Shown here: positions 40,593 to 48,246 of the stretch, in pieces
Position numbering within the stretch: the first letter of the stretch is position 1
Layout of the letters: every line of letters begins with the position of its first letter
DNA from: Ferranicluibacter quercicola
Lineage (GTDB): Bacteria; Pseudomonadota; Alphaproteobacteria; Rhizobiales; Rhizobiaceae
Assembly (NCBI RefSeq): GCF_021168455.1
Contig: NZ_JAJOZR010000009.1
Location: 1-64,000 of the forward strand
Length of the DNA: 64,000 nucleotides
Direction of reading: 5' to 3'
Made by a program: the position numbers and the translations under genes
The notes under the pieces: generated by a model
Told to the model about the DNA's origin: nothing
The model's database searches: none
The model's input: the letters and a program-made list of their open reading frames with translations, nothing else

Positions 40593-41206
40593 CGGGGTCC
40601 TCGAAGGCGGAATGATGGTTGCAGGTCGGGCGACCGTGCGGGCTGGGCCGGACGGTTGTCAAGATCGTCCGGGACTTGGAGAATATCGGAAACGCCCATG
40701 ACCGTCCTTGCCGTCGCGGAGGCGAAGGGAGGTGCAAATCGCCGGCGGATCGGCAGCCACGCTGCCGGCAGGACGTTGCGCGTCTGTCGAGCGATGAGAG
40801 GTGACGGACGACTCTGCGTCATCCCCGACATGCTCCGGGCCAGCCGGCACGCGTTCGTGTGCCGAAACGACGCGTCCGACCTGACGGATGTCGGATCGCT
40901 CGATCCCGGATCATGTCGGGGGGGAGGTGGATGGGCAGCCCTCCGGGATCGCACCCTTGCAGACGGGCCTTTCTGCAGGGACCTCGTCGCGAGGGGCCGC
41001 ACCGCATCGCGCGAGAGAGGTCGATTCGGTTTGTGTTGCGTGCGACGCTGTGCCGGGTGCGCTGTTCGCGCATGGCGACGGCGTCACCGGCCGGTGTTGC
41101 AGGGCAGGAATGGCTTGACGGGGGAACGTGGTCGCGCCATCTGGTCCGGCAGTGAGGTTCAGGCACCGTTTGCGGCCGATGGCGGGACGGGGCGGGAAAG
41201 GGCGGC
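40593..41206. other. Gene-free region between the MFS gene and azlC
   Basis: These 614 bp between divergent genes hold open frames on both strands, but their Arg/Gly/Cys-rich products show no family features. Several imperfect inverted repeats occur (for example around CCCCGACATGC at 40827 and ATCATGTCGGGG at 40910). The distance is much longer than needed for two promoters, so a small RNA or a decayed gene is possible. Nothing firm can be assigned. Confidence 0.4.
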
Positions 41207-41953
41207 GTGGCTTACTTCAGGGACGACGGCAGCGCGGGAACGGCGGGGTTCTGGTTTCTCAAAGGCGTGCAGGGCATCTTCAGCCTGCCGGCGGCGATCC
41301 TCCTGATTTCCTTCGTCGGCTTCACGGCCTTCGCGCAGCAGTCGGGCGTGCCGGTGGATCAGGCGGTGTTCATGACGGGAATCGTCTGGGCGCTGCCGGC
41401 GAAGCTCATTCTGGTCGGCTCGATCCAGTCCGGGGCGAACCTTCTCGCCGCCTTCGTGGCGGTGACGCTGTCGTCGATCCGGCTGATGCCGATGGTGGCG
41501 GCGCTGATCCCGGAGATCCGGGCGGAGAAGACGCGCACCTTCGTGCTGCTGATCGTCTCCCACCTGATCGCGGTGACCGCCTGGGTCATGGCGATGGAGC
41601 GGGTGCAGCATGTGCCGCGGGTGCACCGCGTCGCCTATGTGCTCGGGCTCGGGCTGACGCTTGTGCTGGCCAACATGATCGTCGTCGGCGTGCTCTACCA
41701 GTATGTGGCGGAGTTTCCGCCGATCGTCGCCGGTTGCCTGTTCTTCCTGACGCCGGTCTATTTCCTCGCCTCCATCTGGAGTTCCGGGCGGCATCCGGTG
41801 ATCCATATCGCGCTGGTGGTCGGCCTGCTGCTCGGGCCGTTCGCCACGCTTTACGCGCCGGATTTCGATCTGCTGCTCTCCGGCCTCGTCGGGGGCACGC
41901 TCGCCTGGGGGCTCGACGTGCTGCGCCGGCGGCGGCTGCAGGCCCGGGTATGA
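41207..41953 (+). CDS. azlC: AzlC family amino-acid exporter, large subunit
   Basis: AzlC/YgaZ with AzlD/YgaH exports branched-chain amino acids. The 248-aa protein starts with GTG at 41207 after an AAAGGGCGG Shine-Dalgarno. It has about seven membrane spans; the family block GFTAFAQQSGVPVDQAVFMTGIVWALPAKLILVG and LSSIRLMPMVAALIPEIR are clear. The shorter than usual N terminus begins inside the membrane region, which fits a real start there. The azlD gene follows after 13 bp. Confidence 0.9.
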   Translation: MAYFRDDGSAGTAGFWFLKGVQGIFSLPAAILLISFVGFTAFAQQSGVPVDQAVFMTGIVWALPAKLILVGSIQSGANLLAAFVAVTLSSIRLMPMVAALIPEIRAEKTRTFVLLIVSHLIAVTAWVMAMERVQHVPRVHRVAYVLGLGLTLVLANMIVVGVLYQYVAEFPPIVAGCLFFLTPVYFLASIWSSGRHPVIHIALVVGLLLGPFATLYAPDFDLLLSGLVGGTLAWGLDVLRRRRLQARV

Positions 41954-41966
41954 GGGAGGTTTGGGC

Positions 41967-42311
41967 ATGAACTGGCAACCCGATGCCTGGGGCTATGTCT
42001 TCATCGCGATCGCCGGGTTTCTGGCGACCGACATCTGGCGGTGGCTGGGCGTCGTCGCCGGGCGGCGGCTGCGCGAGGATTCCGAGGTTCTCAACTGGGT
42101 GCGGGCCGTGGCGACCGCGCTGGTGGCGGGCGTCGTCTCCAAGCTGATCGTCTTTCCCACCGGCGTTCTGGAAAGCTCGCCGCTCTGGCTGCGCGTCGGC
42201 TCGATCGCGGTCGGAGCGCTCGCCTTCTTTCTCGGCCGGCAGGTGCCGGCGATCGGCATCGCCTCGGCCATCGCCTTTCTGGGGGCGGGGCTCTATCTTC
42301 TCGGGTTCTGA
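41967..42311 (+). CDS. azlD: AzlD family amino-acid exporter, small subunit
   Basis: The 114-aa partner of AzlC, with four predicted membrane helices. Recognisable are YVFIAIAGFLATDIWRWLGVVAGRRL and ALVAGVVSKLIVFPTGVL. The start at 41967 (MNWQPDAWG) has GGGAGG about 8 nt upstream; the TTG at 41961 would sit too near it. The stop codon begins a 15-bp tandem repeat. The pair is co-transcribed with azlC. Confidence 0.88.
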   Translation: MNWQPDAWGYVFIAIAGFLATDIWRWLGVVAGRRLREDSEVLNWVRAVATALVAGVVSKLIVFPTGVLESSPLWLRVGSIAVGALAFFLGRQVPAIGIASAIAFLGAGLYLLGF

Positions 42312-42345
42312 CACGAGACGACCCGACACGAGACGACCTGACACC
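42310..42345 (+). repeat. 15-bp tandem repeat after azlD
   Basis: The unit GACACGAGACGACCC occurs twice with one mismatch, followed by a partial third unit (GACACC). It overlaps the azlD stop and ends 17 bp before the next start, so it must be part of the transcript. Confidence 0.85.
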
Positions 42346-42362
42346 AAAGGCGCGGAGGCTCC

Positions 42363-43367
42363 ATGGCCAGAGACAATCCCGGTCCGACCGACGGGCGGAT
42401 GCCGCGTCGCCATGCGGGCGATGGCCCTCTGCCTGCGCGCCCGACCGCGCGGCCCGGACGGGCGGTGCTCTGCCTTCGCTGGCTGGTGCTGGCGGCCGTC
42501 GCCGCGCTGCTCGTCATGGTCAATCCGCTGGCGGACCGGGCGGCGCAGTACAATCGCGACGTGACCATCGGCAGCACGGCGCTCTACGGCACGCTGCGGG
42601 TGATGAACTCGGTGATGAGCGTGGCGAAGGACGCGGACGTGACCGGCGGCGTCGGCGTGGCCTCGGTGACGGCGAGCCCGGGGCAGCTGCTGCAGCCGGT
42701 GACGAACACGATCGACCGCATGGCCGACCTCCTGTTCTGGCTCGCCATCGTCTCGGGCGTGCTCTCCACGCTGTTTTTGCCGGTCGCCAAGGTGGCCGCC
42801 ATCGGCCTTGCCGGCGTGTCGCTGCTGCGGGCGGGCGCGAGCCTCACGCGCCGTCGGCTGCCGCGCGCGGCCGAGCGTCTGGCGCATGCTGTGCTGACGC
42901 TCTGCCTGCTGGGGGCCGTCGTGCTGCCGCTCTCCTATGCCGTCGCCTTCCACGCCGGAGCGCGCATGACGGACGATGCCTGGCGGGGTGCGACCGTGGT
43001 GTTCGACCGGATCAACGCCGATTACGATGCGGAGGCCGTCGGGCAGATCGATGCGCTGCGCGAGAGCCACGCGCCCGCGGCCCCGCAGGCCGCACCGGAC
43101 ACGAGTTTCCTCGGGCGGCTCGGCTCGGCGGTCGACCAGTCGCAATCGGCCATCTCCGGCACGGTCTCGGCGGCCTCCGGGCTGGTGACCTCGCTGACGG
43201 AGGGCGTCGCGTCGAAGACCAAGGTCATCACCGACGGCATCGCGATCTCCTCGGACCTCTTCACCGCCTCGATCGCCATCGCGGTATCCTACCTCGTGAA
43301 GATATTGGTGATGCCGCTGCTGATTCTCGGCGCGGCACTGTTTCTGATGCGGGCGGCATTTCGGTAA
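42363..43367 (+). CDS. Hypothetical membrane protein
   Basis: This 334-aa protein has about five hydrophobic segments (near 42-58, 125-150, 172-195, 282-300 and 305-325) and a large middle part rich in Ala/Ser/Asp (QIDALRESHAPAAPQ, GSAVDQSQSAISGTVSAASGLVTSL) that may be coiled-coil and periplasmic. I do not recognise a family. It starts 51 bp after azlD and may be in the same transcript. At its 3' end it meets the truncated umuC, so its last codons border a deletion junction; its own C terminus (LVMPLLILGAALFLMRAAFR) looks natural. Confidence 0.7.
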   Translation: MARDNPGPTDGRMPRRHAGDGPLPARPTARPGRAVLCLRWLVLAAVAALLVMVNPLADRAAQYNRDVTIGSTALYGTLRVMNSVMSVAKDADVTGGVGVASVTASPGQLLQPVTNTIDRMADLLFWLAIVSGVLSTLFLPVAKVAAIGLAGVSLLRAGASLTRRRLPRAAERLAHAVLTLCLLGAVVLPLSYAVAFHAGARMTDDAWRGATVVFDRINADYDAEAVGQIDALRESHAPAAPQAAPDTSFLGRLGSAVDQSQSAISGTVSAASGLVTSLTEGVASKTKVITDGIAISSDLFTASIAIAVSYLVKILVMPLLILGAALFLMRAAFR

Positions 43368-43479
43368 GGCGTACGCGCAGACCTCGCGCGGTGTCATCCC
43401 CGGGCCTTGGACCGCGGCTCTTCTCCGTTGATATCACTGCTGCAACTGCCCGATCGTCGTCGCGTCGTCTGCCGGCACC

Positions 43480-43554
43480 GAGGCGCGGATCGAACAGACG
43501 TTCGCAGGAGACGTAGAAATTGTTGCAGTCGATAAGGGCGATCGGCTCTGGCAT
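43480..43554 (-). pseudogene. umuC: umuC fragment: first ~25 codons only
   Basis: The minus strand here begins MPEPIALIDCNNFYVSCERL and continues to FDPRL, which is the N terminus of the DNA polymerase V catalytic subunit (first catalytic Asp in LIDCNNFY). After FDPRL the translation loses all similarity and becomes Arg/Pro-rich up to a stop at 43261. The remaining ~400 codons are missing, so the gene was cut by a deletion or recombination between about 43368 and 43480. It follows the umuD pseudogene by 6 bp. Confidence 0.85.
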
Positions 43555-43560
43555 GGCGGG

Positions 43561-44001
43561 TCACGCGATCGGACAGCGGCGGACGACGCCGGCGACGACA
43601 CCCCAGATCTCCGTCGTCTCCGTTACCTTGATCGGGCGATAGTCGGGATTGTCGCTGTTCGGATCGAGCCAGATCTCGCCGTTGCGGCGCGCGACCTACT
43701 TGGCGGTGATCTCGCCATCGACGACGGCGATCACCACGCGGCCGACCCGCATCTTGCCGGCGCGATCGACCGCGATCATGTCGCCGTCGCAGATCCCCTC
43801 GCGCGTCAGGCTCTCGCCGGAGACGCGCCACCAGAAGGTCGAGGTCTCGTGCCGGACGATCCAGGCGATCGGATCGACCACGTCCTCCAGATCATCGGCG
43901 GCCGGCGAGGGGAAGCCGGCCGGCACCCGGAGGCTGGAAACCTTGACGACAGAGCGCACGATATCGAGGGCAACCGGCGAGAGCGTCGGGTGCTGGAGCA
44001 T
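43561..44001 (-). pseudogene. umuD: umuD with in-frame TAG directly after the catalytic lysine
   Basis: This would encode a 146-aa UmuD (LexA-fold subunit of DNA polymerase V). The LexA-type cleavage site is PAGFPSPAADD (Ala28-Gly29), the catalytic Ser is in SGES (S64) and the general-base Lys is in DGEITAK (K101). The codon after K101 is TAG (43696-43698 on the plus strand, CTA). The frame then continues with clear family sequence (VARRNGEIWLDPNSDNPDYRP ... EIWGVVAGVVRRCPIA) to the normal stop at 43561, so a single base change, for example TGG to TAG, explains the loss. The next gene, umuC, is also truncated. Confidence 0.85.
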
Positions 44002-44052
44002 GACGAATGAGATCCGATGTTTGTGTGTCCGAAAGCGTCGGTGAGCGCTTTC

Positions 44053-44087
44053 GTTCTACAAATGTTCTCATTCTCGCCGAGTGTCAA
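44053..44087 (-). promoter_or_regulatory. SOS (LexA) box and -35 of the umuDC promoter
   Basis: GTTC-TACAAAT-GTTC at 44053-44067 matches the alphaproteobacterial LexA operator GTTC-N7-GTTC (read here as GAAC-N7-GAAC for the minus-strand umuD). Upstream on the minus strand lies a consensus -35, TTGACA (44082-44087). The box overlaps the expected -10 region, and the umuD start is 52 bp downstream. The promoter appears intact although both genes are broken. Confidence 0.85.
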
Positions 44088-44257
44088 TATGAAGCGGGCA
44101 ATCTCCAAATGTCTATTTTTACCGCGACCCAAGCTTCAAGAGCAATTGTGAAGGGAGCGATGGAAACACATGCCAGCGGAGGCCGTGACGCCTGCTTTGC
44201 CATCTTGACGCCGTGCAATCAACGGGTGTTATGTCGGTTCATCAATAGGAGGGTGCA

Positions 44258-45073
44258 ATGGGTGTCACAATACGCGTCGGGGGCGAGTACAGCCTGGACA
44301 TGAGCGACTACGATTTCGATCTGTCGTCGCTGGAGGACGTTTACATATCATCGTACAATAAAACGACGATCAGCGGGTATGTGGGCAGCTTGAAGGTTGT
44401 CATCAACGGCAAGGGGTTCTCCTACAGCAGCGACGGATTGATCGGCGGAACCGTGACGGGCTTCACCGAGAAATATGGAAGCGCCCTTTACGCATCCGTA
44501 TCGGGGCTCAACCTGTCGGTGAAGACGATCATCAAGCTGGCGGAAAGTGGAAGCGTGGCAGCGGTGCAGGCTGTCGTGAAAACAGCCCTGTCCGGGACTG
44601 ACGATATCTACGGCAGCAACCACTCTGACGTCCTTTTCGGATACAACGGAAACGACACGCTTTCCGGCAACGGTGGCAATGATCGTCTTTTCGGCGGGGC
44701 CGGGAATGACAAGCTAACCGGTGGAATCGGCGGAGACGATCTCTTCGGAGAGGGTGGCAAGGATACATTCGTCTACAAATCTGTCAGTGATTCCAATGAC
44801 CGGCTTGGCGTCGATACGATCTACGATTTCGCGGGCGCCGGTGGCGATCGGATCGATCTGTCGGCGATCGACGCCAACACCAAGACCGGAAAGAACGATG
44901 CCTTTGCCTTTATCGGCTCCAAGGCGTTCTCTGGTTCTGCCGGTGAACTCCGCGTAGAGAAGTTGGCGTCGGAGACCTATGTCTACGCCGACACCAACGG
45001 GGATAAAGTCGCCGATTTCCAGCTCCATTTCGATGACCCGCTCGTGCTGAGCAAGGGCTTCTTCATCCTCTGA
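44258..45073 (+). CDS. RTX calcium-binding protein with M10-type secretion domain
   Basis: A 271-aa predicted secreted protein. Residues 1-110 have no recognised family (many Tyr/Ser/Gly, beta-rich). Residues about 110-165 contain RTX nonapeptides (GTDDIYGSNHSDVLFGYNGN, GGAGNDKLTGG). The last ~100 residues are an M10 serralysin C-terminal domain (DTIYDFAGAGGDRIDLSAID ... ETYVYADTNGDKVADFQLHF) ending LSKGFFIL, a type I secretion signal. It lacks the protease domain. This C-terminal domain is paralogous to the serralysin at 22977. AGGAGG is 5 nt before the start. GC content is lower than in its neighbours. It is divergent from the SOS box and has a strong terminator. Confidence 0.87.
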   Translation: MGVTIRVGGEYSLDMSDYDFDLSSLEDVYISSYNKTTISGYVGSLKVVINGKGFSYSSDGLIGGTVTGFTEKYGSALYASVSGLNLSVKTIIKLAESGSVAAVQAVVKTALSGTDDIYGSNHSDVLFGYNGNDTLSGNGGNDRLFGGAGNDKLTGGIGGDDLFGEGGKDTFVYKSVSDSNDRLGVDTIYDFAGAGGDRIDLSAIDANTKTGKNDAFAFIGSKAFSGSAGELRVEKLASETYVYADTNGDKVADFQLHFDDPLVLSKGFFIL

Positions 45074-45246
45074 GCTATCGCGAGCCGCGCATGGCACCGG
45101 TGCTTCGAGCAAGATGTCTCGTCGTAAGGCGTTACCGTCGCTCGGGTGCGTGACAAAATACACTATAAGAGTTCGTGATACTCGGATAAGATTATGTTTC
45201 TTAATGGGTTTTTTCTTATCACGATGCTTCTCGATCGCACCAAAAG

Positions 45247-45270
45247 AAACCGGCTCTGGCCGGTTTTTTT
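45247..45270 (+). terminator. Rho-independent terminator after the RTX gene
   Basis: Perfect stem AAACCGGC / GCCGGTTT with TCTG loop and an extended T run, 173 bp after the RTX stop. The flanking A run also makes it usable for the convergent deformylase-like gene. Confidence 0.85.
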
Positions 45271-45320
45271 GTGTCATCTCATCAGCTTAGGCCCGATCCC
45301 TCCACCGGCGGGCGTTTGCC

Positions 45321-45821
45321 TCACGCCATCTTCACCGCCTTCTCATAGCGCTTCACCAACCGCTCCCGCTTCAGCCGCGACAGGCGCTGGAGCCAGAAGA
45401 GGCCGTTGATCTGGTCGATCTCGTGCTGCAGGCAGATGGAGAGGAGGCCGTCTGCGTTTTCTTCGCGCCAGTCGCCGTCGAGCGTCTGGTAGCGCACGGT
45501 CACGGTTGCAGGCCGCTCGACTGCATCGGTGAAGCCGGGCATGGAGACGCTGCCTTCCATGTGGCGGATCATGTCCGTGCCGGCGCTGAGGATCTGAGGG
45601 TTGACGAAGATCCGGGGTCCCGTCGTCGCGTCCGTCTCGATCACAGTGATCGCCTTGAGGATGCCGATATGCGGGCCGGTGATGCCGATGCCGGGGGCGG
45701 CGCGCATGGTGTCCAGCAGATCGCCGGCGAGCGCGGCAAGGTCGCGATCGAAGGTGGTGACGGGCGCTGCCGGCGTCTTCAGCCGGATGTCCGGGTAGCG
45801 AATGATCGGTCGGATCGTCAT
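45321..45821 (-). CDS. Peptide deformylase-like protein lacking two metal ligands
   Basis: The 166-aa protein is clearly of the peptide deformylase family: N-terminal IRYPDIRLKTPAAPV, the GIGITGPHIG motif (normally GxGLAAxQ), and the helix CLQHEIDQINGLFW. The active deformylase has EGCLS and HExDH, in which the Cys and both His bind the metal. Here these are EGSVS (S91) and HEIDQ (H133, Q137), so only one of the three ligands remains, while the catalytic Glu134 is retained. The protein probably has lost deformylation or uses a different chemistry. A functional def must exist elsewhere. The start at 45821 (MTIRPIIRYPD) is chosen on family length. Confidence 0.85.
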   Translation of the reverse strand: MTIRPIIRYPDIRLKTPAAPVTTFDRDLAALAGDLLDTMRAAPGIGITGPHIGILKAITVIETDATTGPRIFVNPQILSAGTDMIRHMEGSVSMPGFTDAVERPATVTVRYQTLDGDWREENADGLLSICLQHEIDQINGLFWLQRLSRLKRERLVKRYEKAVKMA

Positions 45822-46163
45822 GTGGGCGGGCTCCGGCGGCGTCGGGACAGGGATGGGCGGTGTCGTGTTCGCTCGCTCTATATCATCCGGTTTCGCCGTC
45901 TGTATCGGCATCTCGGCCTGCGGCCCGAATGATGGCGGATTTGGAGGTGATTTGTGAGGTTCTGCAACAGCTTGAACAAATTTTCCCGATATGGTCGGCC
46001 TCTGCGTCATCTTCGGTAGACCCACGCCTTTTCATGGTCTAGCAGGGAGTGCGGCCGGCCCTGGTTTCCGGCCTGCAACCATCGAGACACTGGCAGAGCC
46101 TTCCCACACGCCTCGGGCATCGGTCCGGCGCCCGGAACGGCTGAACGATCGCGAGGCGGGCAG

Positions 46164-47591
46164 ATGAGCAACACCGGCGACGACATGGACACGCGCGTTC
46201 TCGAAGCGGACGACGCCTATGATGGGGCCGACATCTACGCCGAGGATGGATCGGTCCGCTCCGATTACCTGATGCATGTCGGCGCGGCGATCGCCGACCG
46301 CGATGTGCTCTATCTTCGTCAGCACGTGGCGCGCCTGCACGCGTCCGAAATGGGCGATCTTCTCGAAGCCATCAATCCCGAACAGCGCCGCGCCATGGTC
46401 TCGTTGCTGGGCGACGCGTTCGATCTCTCGGCGCTGACGGAGGTGGATGAGGCGATCCGTATGGACATCGTCGAGCACCTGCCGAACGAACAGATCGCCG
46501 CAGCGCTTGGCGAGATGGATTCGGACGATGCCGTCTACATTCTCGAGGACATGGACCAGGAGGATCAGGAAGCGATCCTCGCCAAGCTGCCCTTCACGGA
46601 ACGCGTGCGCCTGCGCCGCTCGCTCGACTATCCCGAATCGACCGCCGGCCGGCGTATGCAGACGGAGTTCGTGGCGGTGCCGCCGTTCTGGACGGTCGGC
46701 CAGACGATCGACTATATGCGCGAGGACACGGAGCTTCCCGAAAGCTTCACCCAGATCTTCGTGATCGACCCGACCTTCCGCCTGCTCGGCACGATCGATC
46801 TCGACCGCATCCTGCGCACCAAGCGCTCGGTGAAGATCGAATCGATCATGCGCGAAACCAACCACCCCGTGCCGGCCGAGATGGACCAGGAAGAGGCGGC
46901 ACAGGTTTTCGAGCAGTACAATCTGCTTTCCGCCGCCGTCGTGGACGAGAATCAGCGCCTCGTCGGGGTGCTGACCATCGACGACGTCGTCGACGTCATT
47001 CAGGAAGAGGCCGAGGAGGACATCATGCGCCTCGGCGGCGTCGGCGACGAAGAGCTGTCCGACTCGGTCCTGGATACCTCGCGTTCCCGCGTCGTCTGGT
47101 TGATGGTCAACCTCTTCACCGCCATGCTGGCCGCCTCGGTCATCGGTCTGTTCGACAAGGCGATCGAGCACATCGTCGCGCTCGCCGTTCTCATGCCCAT
47201 CGTCGCCGGCATGGGCGGCAATGCGGGTTCGCAGACGATGACGGTGACGGTGCGCGCGCTGGCGACGCGCGATCTCGATATCCACAACGCCTTCCGCGTC
47301 ATCCGGCGCGAGGCGGGCGTCGGCCTCATCAACGGCGCGCTGTTCGGCTTGCTCATCGGTCTTGCTGCCGGCACCTGGTTCCAGAGCGCGGATATCGGCG
47401 GCATCATTGCGACCGCCATGCTGATCAACATGATCGCGGCGGCTCTGGCGGGGATCTTCATTCCCCTGCTGCTCGACAAGTTCGGCGCGGACCCCGCCGT
47501 GTCGTCCGCGGTCTTCGTGACCACCGTCACGGATGTCACCGGATTCTTCGCGTTTCTCGGCCTTGCCACCTGGTGGTTCGGCATTCACTGA
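46164..47591 (+). CDS. mgtE: Magnesium transporter MgtE
   Basis: MgtE (475 aa) is a Mg2+ channel gated by cytosolic magnesium. It has a MgtE N domain (residues about 40-150, DLLEAINPEQRRAMVSLLGDAF), two CBS domains at about 155-280, then five membrane helices from ~305. The selectivity region PIVAGMGGNAGSQ is intact, and the last helices (TVTDVTGFFAFLGLATWW) contain the conserved Asp of the pore. Its start is at the first ATG after the gap from the deformylase-like gene. No Mg2+ riboswitch was apparent. Confidence 0.95.
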   Translation: MSNTGDDMDTRVLEADDAYDGADIYAEDGSVRSDYLMHVGAAIADRDVLYLRQHVARLHASEMGDLLEAINPEQRRAMVSLLGDAFDLSALTEVDEAIRMDIVEHLPNEQIAAALGEMDSDDAVYILEDMDQEDQEAILAKLPFTERVRLRRSLDYPESTAGRRMQTEFVAVPPFWTVGQTIDYMREDTELPESFTQIFVIDPTFRLLGTIDLDRILRTKRSVKIESIMRETNHPVPAEMDQEEAAQVFEQYNLLSAAVVDENQRLVGVLTIDDVVDVIQEEAEEDIMRLGGVGDEELSDSVLDTSRSRVVWLMVNLFTAMLAASVIGLFDKAIEHIVALAVLMPIVAGMGGNAGSQTMTVTVRALATRDLDIHNAFRVIRREAGVGLINGALFGLLIGLAAGTWFQSADIGGIIATAMLINMIAAALAGIFIPLLLDKFGADPAVSSAVFVTTVTDVTGFFAFLGLATWWFGIH

Positions 47592-47663
47592 CGGGAAAGC
47601 TGCCGGCTTTTTTCGCGGTTCGGGTGCCCGCGCGGCACCGGTCAGACGATCTGTCAGCATGCA

Positions 47664-47690
47664 TTGACTTTTACGTAAAAGTCGCACAGG
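47664..47690 (+). promoter_or_regulatory. Perfect 18-bp palindrome at the MerR gene promoter
   Basis: GACTTTTACGTAAAAGTC at 47666-47683 is a perfect palindrome that begins in the -35-like TTGACT (47664-47669). Its distance to a weak -10-like element (CAGGAT, 47687-47692) is 17 bp. It lies directly upstream of a MerR-family gene and is a likely autoregulatory operator, similar in style to LiuR-type sites containing TTTACG. Confidence 0.7.
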
Positions 47691-47705
47691 ATTTGCCTCT
47701 GGCAG

Positions 47706-48104
47706 ATGAGGCATGGTTTGGACAAGTATTATACCATCACGGAACTGACACGGGAATTCGGTGTCTCCACGCGCACGCTTCGTTTTTACGAAGACGAAGG
47801 GCTGATCCATCCCGAGCGGCGCGGGCGGACGCGTTTCTTCCGCTCGACGGACCGGCACCTGATCAAGGAGATCCTGCGGGGACGGCGGATCGGCTTCAGC
47901 ATCTCGGAGATCCGCGAGATCATTCAGGTCTACAAGGAGCCGCCGGGCGAGGCCGGGCAGCTCCGGCTGATGATGAAGCGGCTGGAAGACAAGCGCGTGG
48001 AGCTCATCCAGAAGCGCCGCGACATCGAGGAAACGCTCGAGGAAATGAGCAATGTCGAGGAAGCCTGCCTGACCCGTCTGGCCGAAATCGGCGTCGGCAC
48101 CTGA
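47706..48104 (+). CDS. MerR-family transcriptional regulator
   Basis: A 132-aa regulator with a winged-helix MerR domain: YTITELTREFGVSTRTLRFYEDEGLIHPERRGR, then the RFFRSTDRHLIKEILRGRRIGFSI wing. The C-terminal part is a dimerisation coiled coil (LMMKRLEDKRVELIQKRRDIEETLEEM). There are no Cys metal ligands of the MerR/CueR type, so an organic or coenzyme A ligand is more likely (LiuR-like). The ATG at 47706 has a poor Shine-Dalgarno; a TTG at 47718 with GAGG 6 nt upstream is an alternative start. It lies right behind the palindrome at 47666, which suggests autoregulation. Confidence 0.9.
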   Translation: MRHGLDKYYTITELTREFGVSTRTLRFYEDEGLIHPERRGRTRFFRSTDRHLIKEILRGRRIGFSISEIREIIQVYKEPPGEAGQLRLMMKRLEDKRVELIQKRRDIEETLEEMSNVEEACLTRLAEIGVGT

Positions 48105-48131
48105 TACCACCGCATAGGACCGCATGACGCA

Positions 48132-48162
48132 CGCCGCGACAGACCTCTGTCGCGGCGTTTTT
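48132..48162 (+). terminator. Rho-independent terminator after the MerR gene
   Basis: Stem CGCCGCGACAG / CTGTCGCGGCG with ACC loop and five T, 28 bp after the stop. Confidence 0.9.
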
Positions 48163-48246
48163 CGTCAAAGCGCGCCGTCCGGAAATGTGCAGCGGCTTCG
48201 GGCGAACGACATGCGTCTTGACAGGCAAGCCGCGGTACTGGCCGCG

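Noticed and set aside
40859..41155. Small genes in the gap before azlC
   Set aside because: Three overlapping frames exist but all have erratic Arg/Cys/Gly composition, no Shine-Dalgarno and no family resemblance.
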